Source: Cryptomeria japonica (Eukaryota; Streptophyta; Pinopsida; Cupressales; Cupressaceae). From it: a stretch of DNA of 64,000 nucleotides. The translations under genes and the position numbers were made by a program. The stretch covers positions 226,537,415 to 226,601,414 of the forward strand of contig NC_081410.1 in the NCBI RefSeq assembly GCF_030272615.1. The letters are read 5' to 3'. The notes below the pieces were generated by a model. That model was given only the letters and a program-made list of their open reading frames with translations. It ran no database searches and was not told the origin of the DNA. This document shows positions 24,934 to 35,933 of the stretch, in pieces (within the stretch, counting starts at the first letter, position 1; every line of letters starts with the position of its first letter).

Positions 24934-25909
24934 TGGTGCAATTTGGCTTTAGAATTGCGTTTTGATAATGTAACGAGGTCTTTTAGACCATTTTGGACTT
25001 ATTTTTATTGAGTTTTAGTCTTAAGAGGTCATTTGTGTGTTATATGGAAAATATTATAAAAAGTTATCATGTTGTCAAATGTTGTCATGCAATTTTGTAT
25101 TTTTGGTTGTATGTGGAAGGTGAAGGGTCAAGTCCCTTTTAAAGTCAGTTGTAAGTGATCACTGTTGGTTGGAAAAGGCATAAATATGGCCTCCAACATG
25201 AATTCCATGAGTTGTTGAAGGTTTTTGAAGGTCAGAGAAGGATGGAATAAAGAAGGAATTTATTTTTGTAGCATCCTTACATTGTTTTTTTTAAGTTTTC
25301 AGAATTTGCAGTCTGAAACATGCTATTTTATGGCCTTTTAATGGTCTCATATCAAGGACTATAATATATAGATAGAAATATATATTTTTCTAGTTTCCAA
25401 ATATTTTTGTCTCATTAAAGTTTATTGAATTTTGTGTAAGATATGGCGATTTTGGTGAAGGATGTCCAATTTGACAGTTTTTGGTGAAGATAACAGTCTA
25501 CAAAATTTGTGGTATGAAATTTTTTGGTACAATAAAGTCCCTAAAACCAATTGGAAAAGTTAAACAAATACTCTAGTTTAATATAAAGGTTTTTTTGTTC
25601 AATTTCTTTAAGTCTTTCAAAAGTTATAAGCAATTTGGTGTAGGTTGCTTGGAACCCTACCTAAGGTTAGCAGTTTTGGGAAAAGTATCATAACTTTTAT
25701 TTTAACCATTGGATTTGGATATAACTTGGAGGAAATGTTTATATTTAGGCTTTCATAAATATCACTGAAGATATTGGCTTAATTATGTCTCTAGTGAAAT
25801 TTATTAAGGATTGTTCTCAAGTGGTAGATTTTATCCTAGTACATTGATATGGTTAAAGGGTTACAAAAATCAATCTACCGTGTTGATGTGAATCCTCCAT
25901 CTTGCATCA
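24934..25909 (+). repeat. 3' LTR of element D
   Basis: Starts TGGTGCAATTTGG, ends CTTGCATCA and is followed by TGATG. Confidence 0.88.
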
Positions 25910-25914
25910 TGATG

Positions 25915-26863
25915 TTTCCACCTCCACTACATTAATTGTTTCTAAAAAAGAGTATTTCCTAAGAAAGGATAGAGGTTAAAACCTTAATGGAAATGCTTGA
26001 ATTGATAAATGTCACCTTAGATATGTGTTAGCAAGAAATATGAGAGATAAAGACTGGAGTTTTGAGCCTTAATGATCTTCTTAGTGTTGTAGTCTTTATA
26101 CCCTAGACTCAATCATATTAAGGGTATAAATAATTATATGTAGACAAAAGGTTAGTTGTTAATAATTATTAGAATACCTTACACATCATAATAGATCAGA
26201 ACTCAAAAGTATTTGCATTTATATTATTCAATCAATATACATCACATATCCTTATTACTCCATATGTTCGCATATGCATTCCTTATATCGACTTTTCTTA
26301 TTCTCCTTACTATGTTTCTATATTCACCCTTCTCTTTACCGTTATACTAGTAAATAGATCTTAAAATATATTTATATGTGCTACATGAGATGTGACCTTT
26401 AGATGGTAACCTAACATACTTCCTATGTTCCAAGGCTCAACTTCCATAGACATCATTTGGTGAGATTTGGCAATATTTAGATAAATTATTGTATGTGCTC
26501 TTTTCCCTACCAACATCATACCCTCTTCAAAACCTTTACTTGTGCTCAAGTCAAACCTATCTAGAATATTGGTCATAGTGTTTCAATTATGCTCCATTAA
26601 CATATAACTATAGGACATTTCCATCTAAAGTATCTAGCTGAATCACTTTAGAATCAAGAATATCGTTAATTTTTTTAGGGTTCTAACTAGCAAAATTTAA
26701 TTTTACCCTTATTTTTTAATTTGATGTCATATTAAAGTACCATATCCCTGAGATGAAATTGTTTAGTTCTAATGATATCATCATGCTAGTTTTTTTGCTT
26801 CTTTCTTCCTACAAGTGTGTTTCCACTAGTTGTATTTCTTCATCTAGTTTTCCCAATTCTTTC
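25915..26863. other. Noncoding stretch, probable host DNA
   Basis: AT-rich, no supported coding frame and no LTR ends found. It lies between element D and element F. Confidence 0.45.
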
Positions 26864-26868
26864 AATAT

Positions 26869-28061
26869 TGTAGCGTCCTAAATTGTACTTGCCTACAATT
26901 TTGTACTCACCTAGGCCTCACTTTGGTGTTTCGGTTTTCAATGCATGATTGTAATGGTGATTCTTCTCACACCACTTATCTATCCCCATTCTCACTATCT
27001 TTCCAATTCTCACCCATCCTAGAGTCTTGATTTGAAAGACTAGGGCATACCACACCCTAGTCCTAAATCAGGACCAGGGCATACTAGGCACTGGGCCTCT
27101 TAATTAGGCCCCAAATTGAAGCCTCATATCAGTCATTTCAAATGAGTGGGAATTTGGGCCCCGTGTTGGCCTACTCCATAAATTTAATTGTTTTTTTGGG
27201 TAGACAAGTATAAAAGGAGGTCTACCCCTCTCATTTGAATCCTAACAACTTCTAAGATCTCTATTACACTCTAGAAAATTCAAGTGAGCAAGCAATCATT
27301 CATTCATCAAGCATTGGAGCAAAAGTGAAGTCAAGTTCAAGAATTGAAGATGGCATTCATGATCAATGTTTTATGAAGGCATCCTACATGAAACCCTAAA
27401 ATCTTTGTGTGAAGATAAACAAAACTTCATCAAGGTAAACATTGTGGTTTCAAGCATTACATTTCAAATTCAGCCTTTCCCTCAAAAGGAAAGTATTTTA
27501 TTATAGTTTTTCATTACATTTATAAATTCAATTTCATGGTTAATTCCAAAACATGGTTTTACCTAAGGAAAATCCCTATTCCCAACATATTTCCTTCTTT
27601 TGAAGTGCAGGAAATAGGTGCATAGTTGCACTTGAGAAATCTGACAGAGTTGACAATGATGAATAGGTTTATCTTTCGGCGATGAAATTTTGGAGGAATA
27701 GGGAGAATGTGCTATTTGGTCCTAAAAAATTGAGCCAAACTTCTGAGAACAGGTTATAAACATCTCCTTTTTCCCAAATCCAAGTTTGTGGCTCAGTGGG
27801 ACATTTGTAGCTTACGAAATCTATTGGTTTACTTCAATAATTCATGGTTTTACCCGAATTTCATAATTACATTTCAAATTCAATTAAGAAATAGGATAAT
27901 TAACCCTAACCAATTGACTCCAATTAGAATTTCAGTCTCTTTTCCATTGGGATTATGCCTAGATCTATTGAGTTCAACCCTCTTTCAATATAATTTGGTT
28001 AATTGAGCTATTTAATGGATTAACCTAGTCAAAACCCAATCCTAATTTTTTATACATTACA
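26869..28061 (+). repeat. 5' LTR of Tat-like element F
   Basis: Starts TGTAGCGTCC, close to the TGTAGTATC start of LTR A. It contains TATAAAAG at 27209, and the phrase 'aaatctgacag' about 430 bases before its end, as LTR A does. The end is placed at ...CATTACA before TTTTGGTGAATC, which resembles the TTTTGGCACGCC primer site of element H. The right end is less certain than the left. The left flank, a candidate target duplication, is AATAT. Confidence 0.65.
27209..27216 (+). promoter_or_regulatory. Probable TATA box in LTR F
   Basis: TATAAAAG in a GC-richer context, about 340 bases into the LTR. Motif and position only. Confidence 0.5.
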
Positions 28062-28559
28062 TTTTGGTGAATCTAACGTATTGCATGCCTAATTTTGATT
28101 TATTGCCTCCGATTTGATTTTGTATGTAGTTTAAAATTCAAATTTGCACTCAAAATTGTTATTTTTAAATTGAATTTCATAAACTTACAGGTTAAATTCA
28201 CAAAAACCCTAATTTATTATTCTAAAGTTAACTTGTGGATTGCATAATTTCTCAAGTGTATTTTTAGATCTAGTTATTATGACATGCTATGTTATGATCT
28301 AAAGACATTTATTGTTCAAAATCACAATTCAAATTGCCTAATTAATTGGCTAATAAATCGTTGTTACAAGAAATTGCATTGCTTAATCATTGTTCAATTT
28401 TAGCATTCAATTTTCCCTCCTTTGTAGATGAATTTTGTTACAATTATTATTACATACAATATTCCCATGAGAAGAATTTATAGAAATAAGGATTCCCAAG
28501 GTTTAACTACTAAGGGTATGGATCCTTTACACAATTGTGTGCAGTGCATCATAATTATT

Positions 28560-30136
28560 AGCTTCAAGTGAGTCAATTTGAACCATCTCTTTCAATTGCT
28601 CTAGTTGATAAGAATGAGGGTGCTAAACAATCATTTGTGAAGTTTAATTCAAACAAAGGTTACATCAAGATAAATGACAACATCAACACTCAAGTGGCAG
28701 TCGCAACACTAGGTGTGACCCCTTTATCCAAATACTTTAGATAATAATTAACTCCTCTTTTTGAGTCTTTGCATAGCATAATGTCAAGGTTGATAAATGC
28801 TATTGTGTTGAAACTTCCTCCCATCAATCCAATTGGAACTTCTAAACCATTGCCACCCTATCATGATCCCAAATCCTTTTGTTGATATCACCGTGAACCT
28901 GGCCATGATACCAGGAAATGTCATACATTGAGGAGTAAAATTCAAGATTTCATTGATAATAATACTATATCTATAGCTAGTGTGAATGAAAAAGGAAACA
29001 AGTCCATAGGTCCTCCTAATCAAAACCTCCAAATCTTTACCAATCCTTTGTCTTCTCACTGTACTAATGTTGTTAAGTTTGAGTCTCTTGCCTTTTCTCC
29101 TAATGACCTTGGTATGGAATATAACAATGTTGTCAATCTTGTGAATAAACCTATACCTCCTAAACATATATGCTTTAATTTTGATCCTAGTGAGACTATT
29201 GTTATACCTTATGGCCTATTGTATATTAGTACTAATATCAAAGACACACTCTCATGAGGAGTGCTCATTGATCTAGTGTGTATGGTAAATGTGATTATTG
29301 AAGAATATCTTTATACTTTAAAATTGCATCAAGTTACATATGATACATTTGATATTGCGGTTAAGGTTTATGATGGTTTATTTTGCTGTACCATTGGTTA
29401 TATTTCTCTCCCTATAGTGGTTGGTACTAAGTGCTTAGATTTGACTTTTTCTATTATTCCTATATTGGATCAGTTTCATGTGAAGTTGGGACATCCATGG
29501 CTCTCTTCCATGAAATCTATTCCTTCTATAATACATAAATGTTTGAAGTTCCCTCATAATGGCACTATCATAACAATTAATCATAGCCTTTACCATCCCA
29601 CAATAAAGTGTGGTAATTTCACCCTTGATTACTTTTGGCCTCAACAACCTAAACCTCTTAAGCATCAAAGTGTCATCATTTTCTTATGTTATCAAAAGTG
29701 GAAAAATGACATGATCATGTCATTGAGTAAACTTAGAGATCCTATACCTATGAATATACCTCATCCTCATAATGGACCCATTATTCTTCCTACTCCTTCT
29801 ATTCCTCCCATATATGTCTTAGTCCTGCCTCCTACATCTTACAAAGGAAAGCGCTTGGCATATTCTATCTCTCAACCTAATAGGGCTTCTCCAATCCCTC
29901 GCCCTTTAAATGAAGACTAGAAGCTTATGTACATTAATCCTCAACCTTCACAAGTCTCAGCTAAAACTAAAAGGAATCATTGTGTGAGGGAATGCCATCA
30001 AAGATGTCATAATAAGGCTCATGAAGTTGCTTCCCAAAACTTTTCCTCCCTAAAGACACTAAATGTTGACTTGACCCCATTTGTCCAACCTTCACCTTTA
30101 AACCCTAGTGTGTATGATGAAAATGAAATCAAGTAA
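28560..30136 (+). pseudogene. Tat-like Ty3/Gypsy gag C-terminus and protease
   Basis: A single frame with a few stops. The gag C-terminal part includes LPPYHDPKS and a Tat/Ogre-type zinc motif YHREPGHDTRKCHTLR (first Cys kept, followed by a stop) near 28880-28940. The aspartic protease region follows at about 29260-29500, with a degenerate active site GVLIDLVCMVNVI where DGG(A/S)xxN(I/V) is expected, so the catalytic Gly residues are lost. The second motif HVKLGHPWLSS and the SIIHKCLKFPHNG phrase (as IKFPHNG in element H) then follow. The downstream part is Pro-rich. No RT remains, because element A is inserted at 30306. The gag N-terminus is not recognisable. Confidence 0.78.
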
Positions 30137-30305
30137 ACTAAGACCTAATCCCACTCTCATACACACATTGGAATATGAAAGAGCTTAAGGAGATGATTCA
30201 CTTTGACTATTTATCGCAAGAGAGTCTCAAGGAATATCTTTAGAGTTTCTATTCCTTTGTTGCTATGAAGAGGAGATGTGCCAAATGTGATGAAATGATC
30301 AACTA

Positions 30306-31749
30306 TGCTAGGAGGTGAGTAAAGATGCAGATAGAAAATAAAAAATGCAAAAAATTGCAGATCTGGTACTGAGACAATGAGTATAGAGCAGAAAAGGGAA
30401 TTCAAGTGTGCACCTATCACTAGAATTTGAGGTTGACTAAGCGGGACTAGGTTGTCACCCCTTGGTCTTTGATACTGTAGAGAGCTATACTTTTGGAAAT
30501 TGTTGTCTAAGAGTCTACATTGATGAACTACCAAAGAAGCTGCAAAACATAGAAGACTAGGGCGCCATGCCCTAGTCTCAGAAAATTTAAATCTTCTTCT
30601 GATACTAAGTCTGCACCTCTATGTTCTATTGATTCTGAAGATCGTGCATCTGTCAGATTTTTGTACCTGCACCTGCAACTTGAAAAATGGTGTCTAGGTG
30701 GCTACATAGGGTTTTTTCTTAGTCAAACCCCTTGTTTTGGTGATTTCCACCTCCACAAATAGCTAATAATATATTGAAAAATATGTGTGCAAGAATATTG
30801 TGTGTGTGCAAGATCCTAAAATAAACAAGAAAGTAAATATAGAGTTCTACCCTACGCTTGAGAGTAAACCCTAAATGAATGTAAATGTAAATGTAAATAA
30901 AAATGCTTCAAATCACAAGTGCAATATTCGATCTAAAGCATGAATGGAAATCTAAAAAAACAATTGTTATGAAGATCATACAAAGATATGAAAATAACAT
31001 GAAACCATACCAAACCCAAGGGAGAGGTACAATCCAATCAACAGTTAGTGATCTCTTATTATTCTTCAATATCTTCACAGCTCCAATTGATGATTAAAAT
31101 GTTTGATGTAGACTTAAAAAATGATTGATTTTCTGATTCAAGACCTCACATAAACCTGCACTTTCACTTCATAAGAGGCTCCTTCAAGATTTCTAGATGG
31201 ATCCCTCAAATGAGGAAAGGGAAGGCTATATATATGAAACCCTAACTTTTTTTTTGATCATAAGTCTACCTAGAATCAATATACTATCACAATCCTTTGG
31301 ATTTAAACATGAAAATACTGCCAAAACATGCTCTTGAAATTTGAGGAGAAAAAGTAGGGACCAAGAGGGATCACCCTAGTTCGACCAACTTTTACCAAAT
31401 TTTTAGGGAAGCAAGGTATTATGATTCTAAAGTCAATTCTATAAGGATGCGATGAGTCAAGGTGTTTAGGTATGCGAAATTGGGCCTTGAAGGTCAAAAT
31501 AGGACATAATTAGGGGCTTTAATGAATTAATTAATTGAAAGAATAGAATAAAAAGGGGCACACTTAGGGTTAAGGGCCCAAGTTTATGATGTGTAAAGGG
31601 ATGAAATAAGACTTCAGATCTAATTAAAATTAATTAATTAAATGCTTAGAGAAGAATTAAAATACAAGATGCAAACAGACTAAGGCGGGTACTAACCTAA
31701 GTGTGGAATTGTACCACCCAAGTAAGGGTGTACAATTTATGATACTACA
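30306..31749 (-). repeat. 3' LTR of minus-strand Tat-like element A
   Basis: On the minus strand it runs TGTAGTATCATAAATTG...CACCTCCTAGCA. A polypurine tract lies directly to the right, so the element's internal region is to the right. The target duplication on the left is AACTA (30301-30305); its partner is not in the window. Length 1,444 bp. It resembles LTR F in its terminal sequence. Confidence 0.78.
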
Positions 31750-31765
31750 TTTAGCCCCCAATTTA
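31750..31765 (-). other. Polypurine tract of element A
   Basis: The minus strand reads TAAATTGGGGGCTAAA immediately before the LTR start TGTAGTATC. Confidence 0.75.
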
Positions 31766-32799
31766 GCGGTCATATGATACTATGTTCATATGCAAGATAA
31801 AGTACAAAGAAGTAAACATTTTATGAAAAAGGATATATCCATAAGGTGTCGAACAAAGCCCCGAGTAGTATTTGTAGTACACTGTTAGGAACTACACCCT
31901 ACAAAACCAGTTTGTTAGATAAAATCACAAAATCACCTAAATTATTACTAGGGAAGTGATGAAATTCATAGGTACCTATATGCCCCCCTTGTTTTGGATT
32001 GCTAATTAGTGAGGTGAAAGGGGGTATCATGTTTACCATGTCGAATTGTGAGAAAAAAGTGATGGCAAATTCTCTCAATGAAGATTGATACAAGATCAAA
32101 GCGCATCATGGAATATTTGGTAAGAAAGACAACTGAATCACGATTGTAATGCAACCAATGATGCATAAATCAGAGTTCTCTAGCTCAAGATATGAATGAT
32201 TAAGTAGAAAAAATAGGATTAGGGTTTTTTAAAGCATATACCCCTTAAATAGTAAAAACGACACTTTTATTTGTCACTTTCATGATTTTTATCTTATCTG
32301 CAGTAGAGGAGCCCATATAGAACTCAAAATGTCACAAAGATGACCCAAGACACCTACATGGATGGAGATCCTATGATAGTTCGTGATCGCAAATCGCCTG
32401 CTTGATGAGGTGAGTCCACTGAACCACTTATGTACTTTATGTTGACTAAGTTTGACTTTTTCAAAATGTATAAAATTTTGATTTCACATTTGCTCCCAAT
32501 AGAGTGCCATGGTCCCATTTGGGTGTGATGGTCCTAGTTGGGCATCTTGGTCCTTTCAAGGCACCATGGTCTCTCTGGGGCACCCTGGTCCTTCCATGGT
32601 GCCTTGGTCCCCAGATAGGGTGACCAAGGCTAGTCACAAGATTAGGCTTTGAATGTTGAATTGATTATTTGAATTTGCAGACATAGTACTGATTATTGAT
32701 TGTTGATTTTGGTGAGATAACCATACACATGAGAGAACACTACTAGACACACATATCAGAATCTACGAGACCAGATTCCACAATTGTCATAGGGAGACA
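31766..32799 (-). other. 3' region of element A between the PMD gene and the 3' LTR
   Basis: No coding frame of note. Around 32505-32635 there is a degenerate short tandem repeat built on 'GGTCC' and 'GGGCACC' phrases. This long noncoding spacer before the 3' LTR is usual for Tat-lineage elements. Confidence 0.5.
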
Positions 32800-33103
32800 A
32801 AGAGATATTTCAGACAGTAGGTGTATGGTACATATGTAACATGTCATCGATTATGTTCCATCTAGTGATGATTATGGCACTTATGGAGAGATGGGATGCA
32901 GATAACTCCACATTTTTCCTACCCGTGGGGAGATGACGGTCACCCTAGAGGATGTGTACCACATACCGAGACTTCCCATTAGAGGATAGACAGTGAGATA
33001 TCAAACAAATCACTCACCACCATCATTCAAGAGAGAGTAGATATACTGTATCGAATGAGCGATGTCTGAAGAAACAAGGGTCGGATATTGATCAATTTGT
33101 TAT
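32800..33103 (+). pseudogene. Plant mobile domain (PMD) fragment, antisense in element A
   Basis: On the plus strand, opposite to element A, the reading gives MALMERWDADNSTFFLPVG and, after a one-base frameshift, GEMTVTLEDVYHIPRLPI. These are the hallmark phrases of the plant mobile domain (the MAIN/MAIL1-type 'aminotransferase-like' family found in plant nuclear proteins and transposons). Several stops follow. The gene is cut at 33103 by solo LTR C; about 30 more bases lie at 34725-34756 before element B. Of the roughly 350 residues usual for the domain only the first quarter is left here. Confidence 0.8.
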
Positions 33104-33710
33104 TGTACGTTAGGAAATAGGAAATCATCAAAGCAATATAATAACTAATCTAGCTCAATCACGAAAGCTTAAATGTAATGAATCTATCCTAAGCACACTC
33201 AATAGAGACATGAAATCAAAACATTCAAAATTAAAGACATATGCAAACCAATGGTAGATTTGAATGCTTCTTCATGCGGCTCCATTGTCCTTCTTTCTTC
33301 TCCAAATAGCCTTTGTTTGTGGATCTCACCTTCAAGTGCACAAACCTAATGTGAAAGCAAGATTGATATTGGCACAAGAGTACTAGAAGAAGTGATTATT
33401 TCTCATTATCTGATTCTATGATTATGTGATTGCAAAAGTGATTACCAATTAGCCTTGATTGATGAAGATCATCCAATTTATAGAAAAATTGGAGAAAAGA
33501 CAAATTAGCATGAAATGGATATTAGAAGCAATTGATTTCAAAATGGGAAAAATGAGTGAAAAGAAGAAGGTTATGACACCTTCTATGTCATAAATTATGA
33601 CATATTGCCAATGCAAAGCTTAGAGGACTAGAACCCTATGACATCTTGCTATGCCAAGAGTATGACGCATGAAGCACAAAAATAGGGAGCACTAAAGACA
33701 AATTAATTAG

Positions 33711-33835
33711 GTGGAAATTAAAATTAGGAAATTAGAAAATAGGTGGAAATTAGGAATTAGGAAATAATGAAATTAGAAATTAGGAAATAATGAAATTAGG
33801 AATTAGGAAATAATGAAATTAGAAATTAGGTAAAT
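33711..33835. repeat. Short tandem repeat, units of about 23 bp
   Basis: Repeated phrases 'gaaattaggaattagg' and 'aaataat' in four or so imperfect copies, inside LTR C. Confidence 0.75.
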
Positions 33836-34160
33836 TAATTAATAATTTGTCATTTATTAATTAATTCACAAAGAGGAATAATTAGCCAATTAAATGAACA
33901 TTTAATTGTAATGAGAAGACTTAGGATAAATAAACAATTTATTAATCCTAAAGGAAGAAATGACACACACAAGGTTAAATGATTAAATCACGAAACCCTA
34001 GAAGATGAATTAGGTCTTGAAAGATAATTGACTCGATTCGATTTGATTTTGGATTGATAAATGACCAATGTGATAAATGATTTGATTGAGAAAATGCGCC
34101 AATTGACGAGGAACAATGACAAATTGATCCAAATTCACACGATTGAGAAGGATGACGATC

Positions 34161-34450
34161 GATGACAAATTGATCGTTAAATGACAGGATTGATGAAAAG
34201 GACAAGGATTGATGACAAAATAGATTGCAAAATGACAGGATTGAAAATGACCACGACTGATGACAAATCAATCGCAAAATGACAAGATCAAACATGACAA
34301 CGATCGATGACAAATCGATTGCCAGATGACAAGATTGAAAATGATAAGGATTGATGATAAATCGATCGCCAGATGACAAGATTGATAAGAGGACAACGAT
34401 CGATGACAAATCGATCGCAAGATTGACAGGATGACAAAACCCTAATTAGG
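34161..34450. repeat. Minisatellite, six units of about 48 bp
   Basis: The phrase GATGACAAATCGATCG recurs at 34161, 34211, 34259, 34306, 34353 and 34402, with spacings of 50, 48, 47, 47 and 49. Each unit also has 'atgacaagattga'. It lies within LTR C. Confidence 0.9.
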
Positions 34451-34756
34451 ATTGACGATGTCCAAAATGATGACAAATGAGCATACACATTGATGCAATA
34501 AGATAAGATCGACCAAAATCATGACTGGATAGTGTTGTCGACAAGACCAAATTCGAGAGCGAGATGATTGAAGAATGTAGAAGAATGACTCGATGCTCGC
34601 AAATGATAAAGACCAAGTGCGAAACATAGGAGAAATGTTAATGCGACACAAAAACCTAAAATGAGGCAATGCGCAAATGTTAAAGTATGACTCCACAAGC
34701 GTTGACCATTTTTAGGTGTCTACAGTTACTACATCCCACTAGCGCCATTCCGCTCA

Positions 34757-35919
34757 TGAGGAGATTGATGATAGTTGTGTGTGTGAAAAAGTGGAATAAG
34801 AATCTGTATCTGCAAGACACAACACTTAAATTAAGTCATTACATGTATGGTTAGACAAATATAAGCTTGAATAATAAAACCATAACAAATCGACCAATTA
34901 CCTTCTAAAAGATGCGAGTATAAGATTACTCTTAGATTTTTATAAGCAATACTAGTGACTAGACTACACCAATATGAAGGATTTAATCTATATGAGCCTG
35001 ATATCAAGCTAAAATGGATGCAAGATGGATGAATAATTCAAGCAATAACGAATTCAAGCAATAATGAATTCAAGCAATATGGATGCAAATAATCTAAAAA
35101 AAGCACAATATATTCAATGACTCTAGAGAAAAAATCAGCATAATAATAATCTCCAAGCGTGTTCTCAAAAATCTTTGGGGTAAATTGGATGAGAGCTGAA
35201 GGCTGAATTTATAGAGAATTACAAGAGAGATGATGAAAAAACTCAATTTAGGATTAATTGAGAAATCATGTTTAGTTAACTTTGAGATACATTCCAATTA
35301 TAGTTTAATTGAAATGCATTTAGATAGGAAGTTCAAGTTGCATTAGAAATAAGAATTAATTAATTCCATGCACTTGTGATAAAAATAGATAATTCTTTGA
35401 TTTATTCAAGAAAAGAGTCTTTTCAATGCAAGTGAACTTCTTTTTCTGCAAAGCTTTGAGTTCAAATTTTAGAGAATGATCAATAATTCATTTAATTGCT
35501 TTTCTGATTTCAAGTTCTAAATTTAGAAAAATAAATAATATCTCAAGTTTGATTTCTCTCTCAATTCAAATCTTTTATTTTATTTTCAATTCAACTCTTG
35601 CTTTGTAATTAATTCCTCTTTTGTAATAAATTAATTCTTTTTTGCATGATTAAATGGAAAATTTATTAATTAATTAAATATGCAAGGATATTTAATAAAT
35701 TAAATAGGATAATTGATTAAAAAATGATTTTCTTGGAATGATTCAATTAATTAAATAAATATTTAATTAATATTGAGTAATTGACTTGCCATGTGATATT
35801 TGGTGATTGAAGAATTAATAATGTGCTCAAGATTGATTTAATTGCCTTTGGTTAGGACCTTGGTGATGTTGTCGAGATTAGAGGCCCATGGTTTAGATGA
35901 CCATTTTTAGGGTATTACA
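34757..35919 (-). repeat. 3' LTR of minus-strand Tat-like element B
   Basis: The minus strand runs TGTAATACCCTAAAAATGG...AATCTCCTCA. A polypurine tract to the right shows that the internal region is on the right. The target duplication on the left is GCTCA (34752-34756). The insertion lies in the PMD remnant of element A. Confidence 0.72.
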
Positions 35920-35933
35920 TTTGCCCCTCTTTG
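35920..35933 (-). other. Polypurine tract of element B
   Basis: The minus strand reads CAAAGAGGGGCAAA just before TGTAATACC. Confidence 0.75.

Larger units (their letters stand above)
21949..25909 (+). mobile_element. Pol-less LTR element D, with a nested solo LTR
   Basis: LTRs of about 1.0 kb (21949-22967 and 24934-25909) and a perfect target duplication TGATG (21944-21948 and 25910-25914) define the element. The primer site TGGTATCAGAG at 22970 gives plus orientation. Without the nested solo LTR the internal region is only about 0.9 kb and has no pol. It therefore depends on proteins from another element, as LARD or TRIM-type elements do. Confidence 0.88.
33104..34724 (-). repeat. Solo LTR C, inserted in the PMD gene of element A
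   Basis: The minus strand begins TGTAGACACCTAAAAATGG at 34724, a typical Tat-type start that resembles LTR H. The left end, TGTACGTTAGG at 33104, is inferred. Flanks are GTTAT on the left and GTTAC on the right, a target duplication with one mismatch. No polypurine tract or primer site is seen. It holds a 48-bp minisatellite (34161-34450) and a shorter A/T repeat (33711-33835). Confidence 0.65.

Noticed and set aside
27788..28006. 72-codon frame in LTR F
   Set aside because: Within the LTR and without motif; AT-rich chance frame.
33975..34409. 144-codon minus-strand frame
   Set aside because: It lies on the 48-bp minisatellite of LTR C; the open frame follows from the repeat (48 is divisible by 3), not from coding.
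34161..34450. Regular 48-bp repeats considered as a CRISPR array
   Set aside because: Units are adjacent without distinct spacers, the setting is a plant retroelement LTR, and no cas genes are present.
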